NCBI RefSeq assembly: GCF_020523605.1
Contig: NZ_JAJAQI010000002.1
Span: 206,086 to 270,085 of the forward strand
Origin: Roseicella aerolata
GTDB taxonomy: Bacteria; Pseudomonadota; Alphaproteobacteria; Acetobacterales; Acetobacteraceae
DNA: 64,000 nt
Direction: 5' to 3'
Below the pieces are notes generated by a model that was not told where the DNA came from, made no database searches, and worked only from the letters and a program-made list of their open reading frames with translations. Numbering within the stretch: position 1 is the stretch's first letter; each line of letters opens with the position of its first letter. Positions 27,145-34,615 of this stretch are shown piece by piece. Position numbers and translations under genes: made by a program.

Positions 27145-28707
27145 CTAGCCGCACCCATTCACCGACGAGGCCGGGCGGATGCGTCCATAGATACGGATGC
27201 CTTCGAATGAGGACATGAGTCGATAGGCGTCCCAGTCCTGCGCGAAACCTGCATCGAATCCCTGCAATGTGCTCAGGTAATCCATCCTGTCGCGCGTATC
27301 CACTGCGACGATATCGGGGCAAACCGCGGTAAAATCCTCAATGAACCAGCGGACCACCGGTCGAGAGACATTCTTCGCTGATTCATCGTCCGGTGAATGG
27401 GAATGGGCTTTGTAAAGTGCCCAGGTACTGGGAAAGCGCGATGCCCAGACCACCCCCGTCTGATTAACGATCGGAAAGCCGAGTTCCAGGCTGCTGCTGA
27501 AAGCAAGATAGCTTCGCGCATTGCTGGACCGCAGCACCTCCACGAGATGTGCTTGTATGCGCTGCGCAGGCGTCGCGGCGACCCCTTGGGCCATCAGCTT
27601 CAGTTGGAAGGCACCGGGCGCAGCCAGCCCAAGGAACGCGATTGCCGCGACGAAGCATAGGACAAGGCGGCCTGCCGAGAAGCGTGAAAGCGAGGGATCA
27701 CGCAGCAGCGCTGCAACCAGGCTCAACAGAACGAGCAGGACCGCCACGACGGCCGGAATGCGCTGATAATACCAGTACCCTTTGCCCTGCAGCAGGTAAG
27801 CGATCGTCGCGCCGATCGCGAAGACCAGGAGGATCCTGGTTGCTCCACCGTCCGGCAGGGGACGAGGCGCAATCCACCACAGCAGAGCGGCCGCAGCGAG
27901 CGCCATCGGGAGGCGGCGGCTGGCTGTCAGTATCTCATGCCAGGCCCTGTCCCCGGAATTGTACAGGTCAAGGGCCAAGGGGATCACTTCCGTCAAGTAC
28001 TCGGGATGCAGCATCGCGACGGCCGCGACATAGAGCAGGCCGGTCGTGCAGGCGCCCAGCACCGCCTCGCGCAGAAACCGCGCGCCGCCTGCTACCGCGA
28101 CCCATTCCACCAGGACGAAAGGCAGCACGTACCAAGGCTTCATGGCGCAACAGAAGCCGACAAGAACCCCCGCGAGGAACGCGGTTGTCCGGAATGCCGC
28201 CTTCCGCTGCCCTTTCTCGGCACGCTCCCCCACGCGAAGTGCCAGATACGGCAGCGCCGCAGCGGCGATCAGGTGCTCCCGCTGCCAGAACTCCACCCCC
28301 GGAGCGAGAAGGAGAACGGCGGAGACAATCGCGAATGTCAGGCTGCGATCGTAGCGCCTGTCACGAAGCTGCAGGATACCTGCCGCCCACCAGACACATC
28401 CGAGCAGGAGCGTGGCGAAGAAAAGCGGCGCAGTGAGCAATGATGGCACGTTCAGGATACGCGCGATGGCGGCCGGCAGGACAGAAAGCCAGATGATCAG
28501 TGGCGGGTTGATCTCGATCAGGGCCACATAGGGACGGCGGCCGTCGAGCCATTGCTCAGCCACATAGAGCAGCCACGCGACATCATCCTTGAGCAAAAAC
28601 GACGCTGCAATCGCCATCGCAAGAACTGTGACGCATGCAGCGCTGACATGCCCCAGAACCGATGCGGGCCGGAGGTTTGCCACCGAGCCGGGCAGTGAGA
28701 GCGACAT
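27145..28707 (-). CDS. GT-C-like polytopic membrane protein (putative glycosyltransferase)
   Basis: 520 residues with about ten hydrophobic segments and a soluble C-terminal part of about 130 residues. Near the N-terminus, in the first outer loop, is DDVAWLLYVAEQWLDGRRPY followed by EINPPLIIWLS, the layout of GT-C glycosyltransferases (lipid-linked sugar donors, acidic DD motif). The call stops at class level because no closer family was recognised. ATG 28707 follows AGGGGAAAGCGCAGC; the frame is open further upstream. By eye the base composition is well below its neighbours and codon third positions are less GC, so it was probably acquired with the island. Its stop is 20 bp from the attachment-site repeat. 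Confidence 0.65.
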   Translation of the reverse strand: MSLSLPGSVANLRPASVLGHVSAACVTVLAMAIAASFLLKDDVAWLLYVAEQWLDGRRPYVALIEINPPLIIWLSVLPAAIARILNVPSLLTAPLFFATLLLGCVWWAAGILQLRDRRYDRSLTFAIVSAVLLLAPGVEFWQREHLIAAAALPYLALRVGERAEKGQRKAAFRTTAFLAGVLVGFCCAMKPWYVLPFVLVEWVAVAGGARFLREAVLGACTTGLLYVAAVAMLHPEYLTEVIPLALDLYNSGDRAWHEILTASRRLPMALAAAALLWWIAPRPLPDGGATRILLVFAIGATIAYLLQGKGYWYYQRIPAVVAVLLVLLSLVAALLRDPSLSRFSAGRLVLCFVAAIAFLGLAAPGAFQLKLMAQGVAATPAQRIQAHLVEVLRSSNARSYLAFSSSLELGFPIVNQTGVVWASRFPSTWALYKAHSHSPDDESAKNVSRPVVRWFIEDFTAVCPDIVAVDTRDRMDYLSTLQGFDAGFAQDWDAYRLMSSFEGIRIYGRIRPASSVNGCG

Positions 28708-29243
28708 GCTGCGCTTTCCCCTCGGCAACCGGACCTGGTCCGGTTGCATCAACAGACGACAGATTGCGCGAGGGTAAATGTTACATGTACTGCACGTAAC
28801 GACACGGAAAGGAGAACGCGCATCACTTTTCCGGCCGCGGCCGGGCGATGCTGGCCCGCGGGAGCCTGCAACGCAGCCACGAACTCCCCTCATGGGTTGG
28901 CCCGTCGCCCATACCGGCCTGACGGCCTTGCATGAGCATCGACGGTCATCGGCACACCTGCAGGGATAATGCCTTACAGCAGGCGCGAGACGAACTCGCG
29001 GGCGGAATTCTGCCCTGCCACTCTCGAGACAGGCCCCATTACTACCCGGGCACTTCAAGGCACATCCCGAACTTCATGTCTGCTCGGTGACTGATCCGGC
29101 GAGAGGCGGTGATGGCAGAAGAACAGACGTGGCCGTACCCCGGTGGTGGCGTAGGGGGCCGCCCGTAGCGGGGTGGCCCTCACGGTGATCCCTGGGCGGG
29201 TTGGGTTGACGAGACCAGCAACTCGAACCTCGGAACGACCGCG
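28708..29243. other. Island interior without recognised gene
   Basis: About 535 bp between the start of the membrane glycosyltransferase-like gene and the transposase remnant. It holds an imperfect palindrome at 28780-28800, listed separately. The part nearest 29243 resembles the leader of IS256-type elements. No further gene seen. Confidence 0.4.
28780..28800. promoter_or_regulatory. Imperfect palindrome upstream of the GT-C-like gene
   Basis: GTTACATG-N5-CACGTAAC, 7 of 8 positions symmetric, 73 bp ahead of the start codon at 28707. Its symmetry and position suit an operator, but no regulator gene is adjacent. Confidence 0.3.
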
Positions 29244-29874
29244 ATGACCGACGACAGGATGCCCTTCGTGAGCTCCTGGAGAAGGGCTCCGACGCAACCT
29301 TCCTCCGCGAGATGATGGCTCTGCCGCGCAGCGGCTGCTGGAACTGGAGGCGGAGGGGCTGTGCGGCGCCGCGCACAGCGAACGCAGCCACGAGCGGGTG
29401 CGCAACTTCCTCGTCCGGCTCGTCGAGGGCGACTGGCCCTATCTCTGGCTCGACGCCACCTCTGTGAAGGTGCGCGAGGCGGGCCGCATCATCCCTGTCA
29501 CCGTCCCCATCGCGGTCAGTGTCAATGCCGACGGACGGCGCGAGGTCCTCAGCATGGCCATCGGCCCCTCCGAGGCGGCGGCGTTCTGGCGAGACTTCCT
29601 ACGCGCCTTGGCGCGCCGCGGCCTGCCTTGGCGTCGCACTGGTCATCTCCGATGCACATGAGGGTCTGACGGCCGCCTGGCTGAGGTGCTGCGGGCGAAA
29701 CGGCAGCGGTGCCGCGTGCATTGCGCCCACTCCCCCCTGGTCCATGCCGGGAAGGGCCAGCGCCGCATCGCCTCGGCCAGCCTCTGGACCGCCGACGCCC
29801 AGGACGCCGCGGCGGCCCACACGCCCAAGGTAAAGGGAAAGCCCGAGACCTATTCTCGCTGCAACAGGGTTTGA
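29244..29874 (+). pseudogene. IS256-family (mutator-type) transposase remnant
   Basis: Pieces of one transposase are spread over the three plus frames. MTDDRM begins at 29244; after a frame change ELLEKGSDATFLREMM; after another, EAEGLCGAAHSERSHERV. Then, in frame with 29398-29661, comes the catalytic part WPYLWLDATSVKVREAGRI and DGRREVLSMAIGPSEAAAFW, then in another frame VISDAHEGLTAA, and finally QRCRVHCAHSPLVHAGKGQR. The stretch normally between ERSHERV and the WLDAT segment (roughly 80 residues) is missing. It has at least three frameshifts, an internal deletion and no C-terminal third, so it is dead. Confidence 0.85.
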
Positions 29875-30145
29875 TGCGCGCCGGTATGATCCCTCATCGC
29901 GCCGGTTCCGCACAGGTGTCGCTGATGCATGCCGAGTGGCGCTGACGACCATCCCTGGGGCGCAATCCTATGCAGGTGGCGGGAACAGTCGGGGAGTAGC
30001 CGTCCCGAAGCGACGATAGCGCTGCACAGGGGATGGTCGCCGTGCCGGGGTTGCCATCCACCACTTGAGCACCGGCGATTCGTGCCCCGCATGCCAGGAG
30101 GCACCCCGCCCCAGCAGGCCGATCCGCGCCAGATGCTTGGATAAC
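29875..30145. other. Gap between the IS remnant and tRNA-Gly
   Basis: About 270 bp, no gene recognised; it forms the right end of the island remnant. Confidence 0.4.
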
Positions 30146-30187
30146 TGGAGCGGGCGATGGGAATCGAACCCACGACATTCAGCTTGG
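30146..30187. repeat. Attachment-site half inside tRNA-Gly
   Basis: The 3' 42 bases of tRNA-Gly, including encoded CCA, matched at 27083-27124 with four differences. Probable attL/attR pair of the island. Confidence 0.65.
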
Positions 30188-30220
30188 GAAGCTGACGTTC
30201 TACCTCTGAACTACGCCCGC
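30146..30220 (-). tRNA. tRNA-Gly (anticodon CCC)
   Basis: The cloverleaf is complete: acceptor GCGGGCG/CGCCCGC, D arm GTTC-AGAGGTA-GAAC, anticodon arm TCAGC-TTCCCAA-GCTGA with CCC, five-base variable loop, T arm GTGGG-TTCGATT-CCCAT, discriminator T and an encoded CCA (30148-30146). It reads GGG codons. Its last 42 bases are duplicated at 27083-27124. Confidence 0.97.
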
Positions 30221-30270
30221 AGCCGTGACCCGCTTATAGGCGCTCCCGCCCCCTCCAGGCAAGGTGGCGG

Positions 30271-30299
30271 TTGACGCTCGGTCACCCCCTCCCTAGCCT
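30271..30299 (+). promoter_or_regulatory. Putative hrcA promoter
   Basis: TTGACG at 30271-30276, a 17-bp spacer and TAGCCT at 30294-30299. Transcription would start near 30306, which makes the GTG at 30306 an unlikely start codon and favours ATG 30333. No CIRCE element (TTAGCACTC-N9-GAGTGCTAA) was seen here. Confidence 0.5.
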
Positions 30300-30332
30300 T
30301 CACTGGTGTCACTTTTTGACCCGAGCCGCCCG

Positions 30333-31406
30333 ATGATGACCTCGCCGAAAGCGCTTGCCGGCGCTGCCGGGGCCTCCTTCGCCGGCCTCGATAGCCGGAG
30401 CGCGACCATCCTGCGGGAATTGGTCGAACTCTATGTCCTGACCGGTGAGCCGGTGGGCTCCCGCACCCTCTCGCGCCGCCTTCCCCTGGGCCTCTCTCCC
30501 GCCTCCATCCGGAATGTGATGGCGGATCTGGAGGAAGCCGGCTTCCTCTACGCCCCGCATACCTCGGCCGGCCGCCTGCCGACCGATCGCGGCCTCCGCC
30601 TCTTCGTTGATGGGCTGCTGGAATTCGGCGACCTCGGCGAGAAGGAGCGCGAGGCGATCGCCGCCCGCTGCGCTGCCTCCGGCCGCTCCCTGCAGGAGAC
30701 GCTGGCGGAGGCCGGGCAGATGCTCTCCGGCCTCGCCGGCGCCGCCGGCCTGGTGGTCGCGCCGAAGAGCGAGGGGCGCGTCCGCCACATGGAATTCGTG
30801 GCCCTCGGCCCCGGTCGCGCCCTGGTGGTGCTGGTGACCGATGACGGCCAGGTGGAGAACCGCGTCATCGAGGTGCCGGCCGGCCTGCCGCCCTCCGCCC
30901 TCGTCCAGGCCAGCAATTACCTGAATGCCCGCCTCGCCGGCCGCAGCCTGGAAGACGCGCGCGCCAAGGTGAGCGAGGAGATCACCGCCAACCGCACCGC
31001 CCTCGACGCCCTGACCAACCAGGTGGTGGAGGCGGGCATCGCCACCTGGGCGGGCGGCGGCGCCGGCAGCCTGATCGTCCGCGGCCAGGCCCGGCTGCTG
31101 GAGAACCTGGACCAGCTCGCCCGTGTGCAGGAGATCCAGGCGCTGTTCGAGCGGCTGGAGGCGCAGGAGACGGTGCTGCGCCTGCTCGAACTCGCCCAGC
31201 GCGGCGAGGGCGTGCAGATCTTCATCGGCGCCGAGAGCGGGCTGTTCGATACCGCGGGCCTTTCCATGGTGGTCGCCCCCTTCCGCAACGGGCAGGAGCG
31301 GATCGTGGGCGCCATCGGCGTGATCGGGCCGACGCGGATCAACTACGGCCGGGTGATCCCGGTGGTGGACTACACAGCACGGGTGATCGGGCGGCTGCTC
31401 GGATAG
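30333..31406 (+). CDS. hrcA: Heat-inducible transcription repressor HrcA
   Basis: 357 residues from ATG 30333. HrcA represses groESL- and dnaK-type operons through the CIRCE operator and is reactivated by GroEL. Visible are the N-terminal winged helix with SRSATILRELVELYVLTGEPVGSR, then SPASIRNVMADLEEAGFLYAPHTSAGRLPTDRGLR (the HrcA signature), and the C-terminal GAF-like part ending GPTRINYGRVIPVVDYTARV. In many alphaproteobacteria grpE follows; here it does not. ATG 30336 or GTG 30306 are other possible starts. Confidence 0.95.
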   Translation: MMTSPKALAGAAGASFAGLDSRSATILRELVELYVLTGEPVGSRTLSRRLPLGLSPASIRNVMADLEEAGFLYAPHTSAGRLPTDRGLRLFVDGLLEFGDLGEKEREAIAARCAASGRSLQETLAEAGQMLSGLAGAAGLVVAPKSEGRVRHMEFVALGPGRALVVLVTDDGQVENRVIEVPAGLPPSALVQASNYLNARLAGRSLEDARAKVSEEITANRTALDALTNQVVEAGIATWAGGGAGSLIVRGQARLLENLDQLARVQEIQALFERLEAQETVLRLLELAQRGEGVQIFIGAESGLFDTAGLSMVVAPFRNGQERIVGAIGVIGPTRINYGRVIPVVDYTARVIGRLLG

Positions 31407-31851
31407 CGGGCGCCCCCTCGGGCCACCCTCCGTGGATGGGCTGATCGCTCGCGCGCAGCCAGTGGCCCATGCATCGGCGCGGCAGAGCGTCAGCAGCGCA
31501 ACAGGCGGGTCACGGCAAGCCTGACAGCGCCAGCCACCGGGCGTGCAGTCCTGCGCTGACTTCACGTCGTCGCCCGGGGCCTTCCCCACCGCGCCTCAAC
31601 CTCGCCGGCGTGGCTCCGCCCCGCGGGAACGCCGGCCGCCCCCAGGCTTTTCCCGTTTCGGTTTGCACGACAGCGGGGAGAGGGGGCCGTGCCTGCAGGT
31701 CCAGTCGGGTGCGCCACGGCATCCCCCTCGGCCAGGGCGGCGGCCAAGCCGGACCACCCTGCCTTGTCGGGCAAGGAATGGGCAACCGAGGGGTGAAAAA
31801 CCACACCGGGCGCCGCACGCCCCCTTCTCCGGACCGCCCCCTTCACCAAGG
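31407..31851. other. Gap of about 445 bp without recognised gene
   Basis: It lies between hrcA and the GH1-like gene. The open frame of the following gene extends through it without a stop, but this part has no conserved sequence and no ribosome site. No terminator with a T-run was seen behind hrcA. Confidence 0.4.
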
Positions 31852-33027
31852 ATGGATTGCCGCGTGACCTTCCGACCCAGCCTGTTCCGCAGCTTCTTCC
31901 TCGGCGGCTTCGAATGCTCGACGCATGTCCGCAAGGATGGCCGCCGGCTCGACCTGATCGCCTCGACGCATCATGACCTGCGGGCCGAGGAGGATTACCG
32001 CCAGGTCGCCGAGCACGGGATCCGCGCAGTCCGCGACGGCGTACGCTGGCACCTGGTGCAGGCCGCCGGCCCCGGGCAGCATGACTGGACCCCGGTCCTG
32101 CCCCTGCTGCGGGCCGCCGCGCGCACCGGGACCCAGGTGGTCTGGGACCTCTGCCATTATGGCTGGCCGGACTGGCTGGACTTCTTCTCCCCCGATTTCC
32201 CGAAGCATTTCGCCGACTACGCCGCCGCCTTCGCCAGGCTGTGCAAGGCCGAGACCGGCGAGGCGCCGACCCTCTGTCCGCTGAATGAGATCTCCTTCCT
32301 CGCCTGGGCCGGCGGGGAGACCGGCCATTTCAACCCCTGCACCAATGGCCGCGGGCCGGAGGTGAAGCGCCAGGCGGTTGCCGCGACGCTGGCCGGCATC
32401 CGCGCCATGCGGCAGGCGGTTCCCGGCACGCGGGCCTTTGCCGTCGAGCCGCTGATCAACACGGTCCCCCGCCCGGGCGTGGATGCCGATATCGAGCCGG
32501 CCGAGCGCCGCAATGCCGGCATGTGGGAAGCCTGGGACATGCTGCTCGGCCGGCAGGACCCGGAGCTCGGCGGCTCGGAGGAGGTGCTCGACGCCATCGG
32601 GGTGAATTTCTACTGGAACAACCAGTGGTGGCTGCATGAGGGGCACGACGCCGCCCCGCTCTCCGTCTTCGACGAGCGCTGGGTGCCGCTGCGCGACCTG
32701 CTGGCGCGGGTGCACGGCCGCTACCGCCGCCCGGTCTTCGTCGCGGAGACCAGCATCGAGGACCATCGCCGTGCCCTCTGGCTGCGCTACGTGGCGGATG
32801 AGGTGATCGGCGCCATCCAGGCCGGCACGCCGGTGGAGGGCATCTGTCTCTACCCCGTGCTCAGCCATCCCGGCTGGGACGACGACCGCTACTGCCCGAA
32901 CGGGCTGCTGGAGATGGAGGTGCGGCAGGGCCGCCGCGTGGTGCACGCGCCGCTGGCGCAGGAGTTGCGCCGCCAGCAGGCGACCTTCGCGGCGCTCTTC
33001 GCCGAGGGAGCCGAGGCGGCGGCCTGA
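31852..33027 (+). CDS. GH1-like (clan A) glycoside hydrolase
   Basis: 391 residues from ATG 31852; GTG 31864 is an equally possible start. The fold pattern is a (beta/alpha)8 barrel: GIRAVRDGVRWHLV, VVWDLCHYGWPDWLD, CPLNEISFLAW with the candidate acid/base Glu146, and PVFVAETS with the candidate nucleophile Glu299, then GICLYPVLSHPGWDD. This resembles divergent family 1 beta-glycosidases. No signal peptide, so it is cytoplasmic. The natural sugar is unknown. An enolase-superfamily gene follows 119 bp later. Confidence 0.75.
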   Translation: MDCRVTFRPSLFRSFFLGGFECSTHVRKDGRRLDLIASTHHDLRAEEDYRQVAEHGIRAVRDGVRWHLVQAAGPGQHDWTPVLPLLRAAARTGTQVVWDLCHYGWPDWLDFFSPDFPKHFADYAAAFARLCKAETGEAPTLCPLNEISFLAWAGGETGHFNPCTNGRGPEVKRQAVAATLAGIRAMRQAVPGTRAFAVEPLINTVPRPGVDADIEPAERRNAGMWEAWDMLLGRQDPELGGSEEVLDAIGVNFYWNNQWWLHEGHDAAPLSVFDERWVPLRDLLARVHGRYRRPVFVAETSIEDHRRALWLRYVADEVIGAIQAGTPVEGICLYPVLSHPGWDDDRYCPNGLLEMEVRQGRRVVHAPLAQELRRQQATFAALFAEGAEAAA

Positions 33028-33146
33028 CGACCGGGGAGGGCCCTGCCCTCCCCGGACCCCACCCGCCAGGCCGGAACCCGGCCTGGACCGGTATGGGTCT
33101 GGGCACGCATGATCGTGGTACACCCCCGGCAAACGGGGGATCGCCC

Positions 33147-34553
33147 ATGCGCTTCACCATCGTCGCCGCCGAACGCCGCGAATGGCCCTTCACCCTGCGG
33201 CTGCCCTTCCGCTTCGGCGCGGTCACCATCACCCAGGGCCGGCAGGCGGTGCTGCGGGTCCGCATCCGGGATGAAGGCGGGCGGGAGGGCTGGGGCGTGG
33301 CCGCCGAGACGCTGGCGGCCAAGTGGTTCGACAAGGCCCCGGGCCTGACCGACGCGCAGAACGAGGCCCAGCTTCGCCGCGCCCTGGAACTGGCCTGCGA
33401 GGCTTCCCTCGTCGCCGGCCACAACACCGCCTTCGGGCATTTCGCCGACAGCTATGCCGGCCACCTCGCCGCCTGCGCGCGCGAGGGGCTGAACCCGCTC
33501 ATCGCCAGCTATGGCCGCGCGCTGGTGGATAGCGCCGCGCTGGATGCGCTGCTGAAGCTCAACGGCCTTTCGTTCTTCGCCGGCATGCGCGCCAATCTCG
33601 GCGGCCTCGCGCCACATACCGTGGCGCCGGACCTCGCGGGCTTCGATCTCGCCGCGATGCTCGCAGCGCTGCGGCCCGCGCGCCGCATCCATGCCCGCCA
33701 CACGGTCGGGCTGGTCGATCCGATCACCGCCGCGGACCAGGCGGACCGCGTCGGGGATGGCCTGCCGGAGACGCTGGAGGAGGTGGCCGCCACCTATGGC
33801 CATCGGTACTGGAAGCTGAAGGTCTCGGGCGATATCGCGGCGGATCTCGACCGGCTCTGCCGCATCGCTGCGGTGCTGGACCGGCTGCACGGCTACCACG
33901 CGACGCTCGACGGCAACGAGCAATATGCGGATGCCGAGGGCGCGGCCGCGCTCTGGCGCGCGATCGAGGCGGAGCCGCGCCTCGCCCGCCTTGCCGCCTC
34001 CATCCTCTATGTCGAGCAGCCGGTGCGCCGGGCGCGTGCGCTGGAGGCGGGCATCGCGGCGCTCGCCGCGGCGCGCCCCGTCATCATCGACGAGAGCGAC
34101 GGCCCGCTCGACGCCTTCGTGCAGGCCCGCGCGCTCGGCTACGCCGGCGTCTCGAGCAAATCCTGCAAGGGTATCTGGCGCAGCCTGATCAACCTGGCGC
34201 GCTGCCGCGCCTGGAATGCGGCGGGGGAGCGCTTCTTCCTCTCGGGCGAGGACCTGACGACGCTGCCGGGGGTTTGCCTGCAGCAGGATCTGGCGCTGGC
34301 CGCGCTGCTCGGCCTCGCTCATGTCGAGCGCAACGGCCACCACTTCGTCGCGGGCTTCGCCGGACGGCCGAAGACGGAGGCGGTGCGCTTTCTCGAGGCG
34401 CATCCGGATCTCTATGCCGACACCCCGCGCGGGCCAAGGCTGCGGATCCGGGAGGGGGTGCTGGAACTCGGCTCCCTCGACGTGCCGGGGCTGGGTGCGA
34501 CGGAGGAGCCGGACTACGCCGCCATGGCGGAGATGCCCGGTTCGGGCTGGTGA
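33147..34553 (+). CDS. Enolase-superfamily (mandelate racemase-like) enzyme
   Basis: 468 residues from ATG 33147, preceded by GGGGGA at a seven-base distance. Barrel motifs are Lys223-Leu-Lys225 in YWKLKVS (acid/base pair), the metal ligands Asp255 (LDGNEQY), Glu290 (YVEQPV) and Asp315-Glu316 (IDESDG), and a later lysine in GVSSKSCKG. Members abstract a proton alpha to a carboxylate, acting as dehydratases, racemases or cycloisomerases. It is longer than the usual 370-400 residues, with extra N-terminal and C-terminal segments. It may act with the GH1-like enzyme on the same sugar-derived compound; this is inference. Confidence 0.8.
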   Translation: MRFTIVAAERREWPFTLRLPFRFGAVTITQGRQAVLRVRIRDEGGREGWGVAAETLAAKWFDKAPGLTDAQNEAQLRRALELACEASLVAGHNTAFGHFADSYAGHLAACAREGLNPLIASYGRALVDSAALDALLKLNGLSFFAGMRANLGGLAPHTVAPDLAGFDLAAMLAALRPARRIHARHTVGLVDPITAADQADRVGDGLPETLEEVAATYGHRYWKLKVSGDIAADLDRLCRIAAVLDRLHGYHATLDGNEQYADAEGAAALWRAIEAEPRLARLAASILYVEQPVRRARALEAGIAALAAARPVIIDESDGPLDAFVQARALGYAGVSSKSCKGIWRSLINLARCRAWNAAGERFFLSGEDLTTLPGVCLQQDLALAALLGLAHVERNGHHFVAGFAGRPKTEAVRFLEAHPDLYADTPRGPRLRIREGVLELGSLDVPGLGATEEPDYAAMAEMPGSGW

Positions 34554-34615
34554 TGGCCTGCGGCAGGTGCATCCCGCCGCGAGGCCCGGCCCCTGGCGGC
34601 GCGGCGAAGCGGCCC

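Larger units (their letters stand above)
27083..30187. mobile_element. Remnant genomic island at tRNA-Gly(CCC)
   Basis: The 3.06-kb segment between the two tRNA-derived repeats has lower GC than both flanks over much of its length. It carries one intact foreign-looking gene (27145-28707) and an IS256-family remnant (29244-29874). No integrase gene remains. The orientation, with the intact tRNA at the right and the partial copy downstream of its 3' end, is the expected one. Decay or replacement of the rest of the island is inferred. Confidence 0.6.

Noticed and set aside
30221..30332. CIRCE operator near hrcA
   Set aside because: No TTAGCACTC/GAGTGCTAA inverted repeat is present upstream of the gene.
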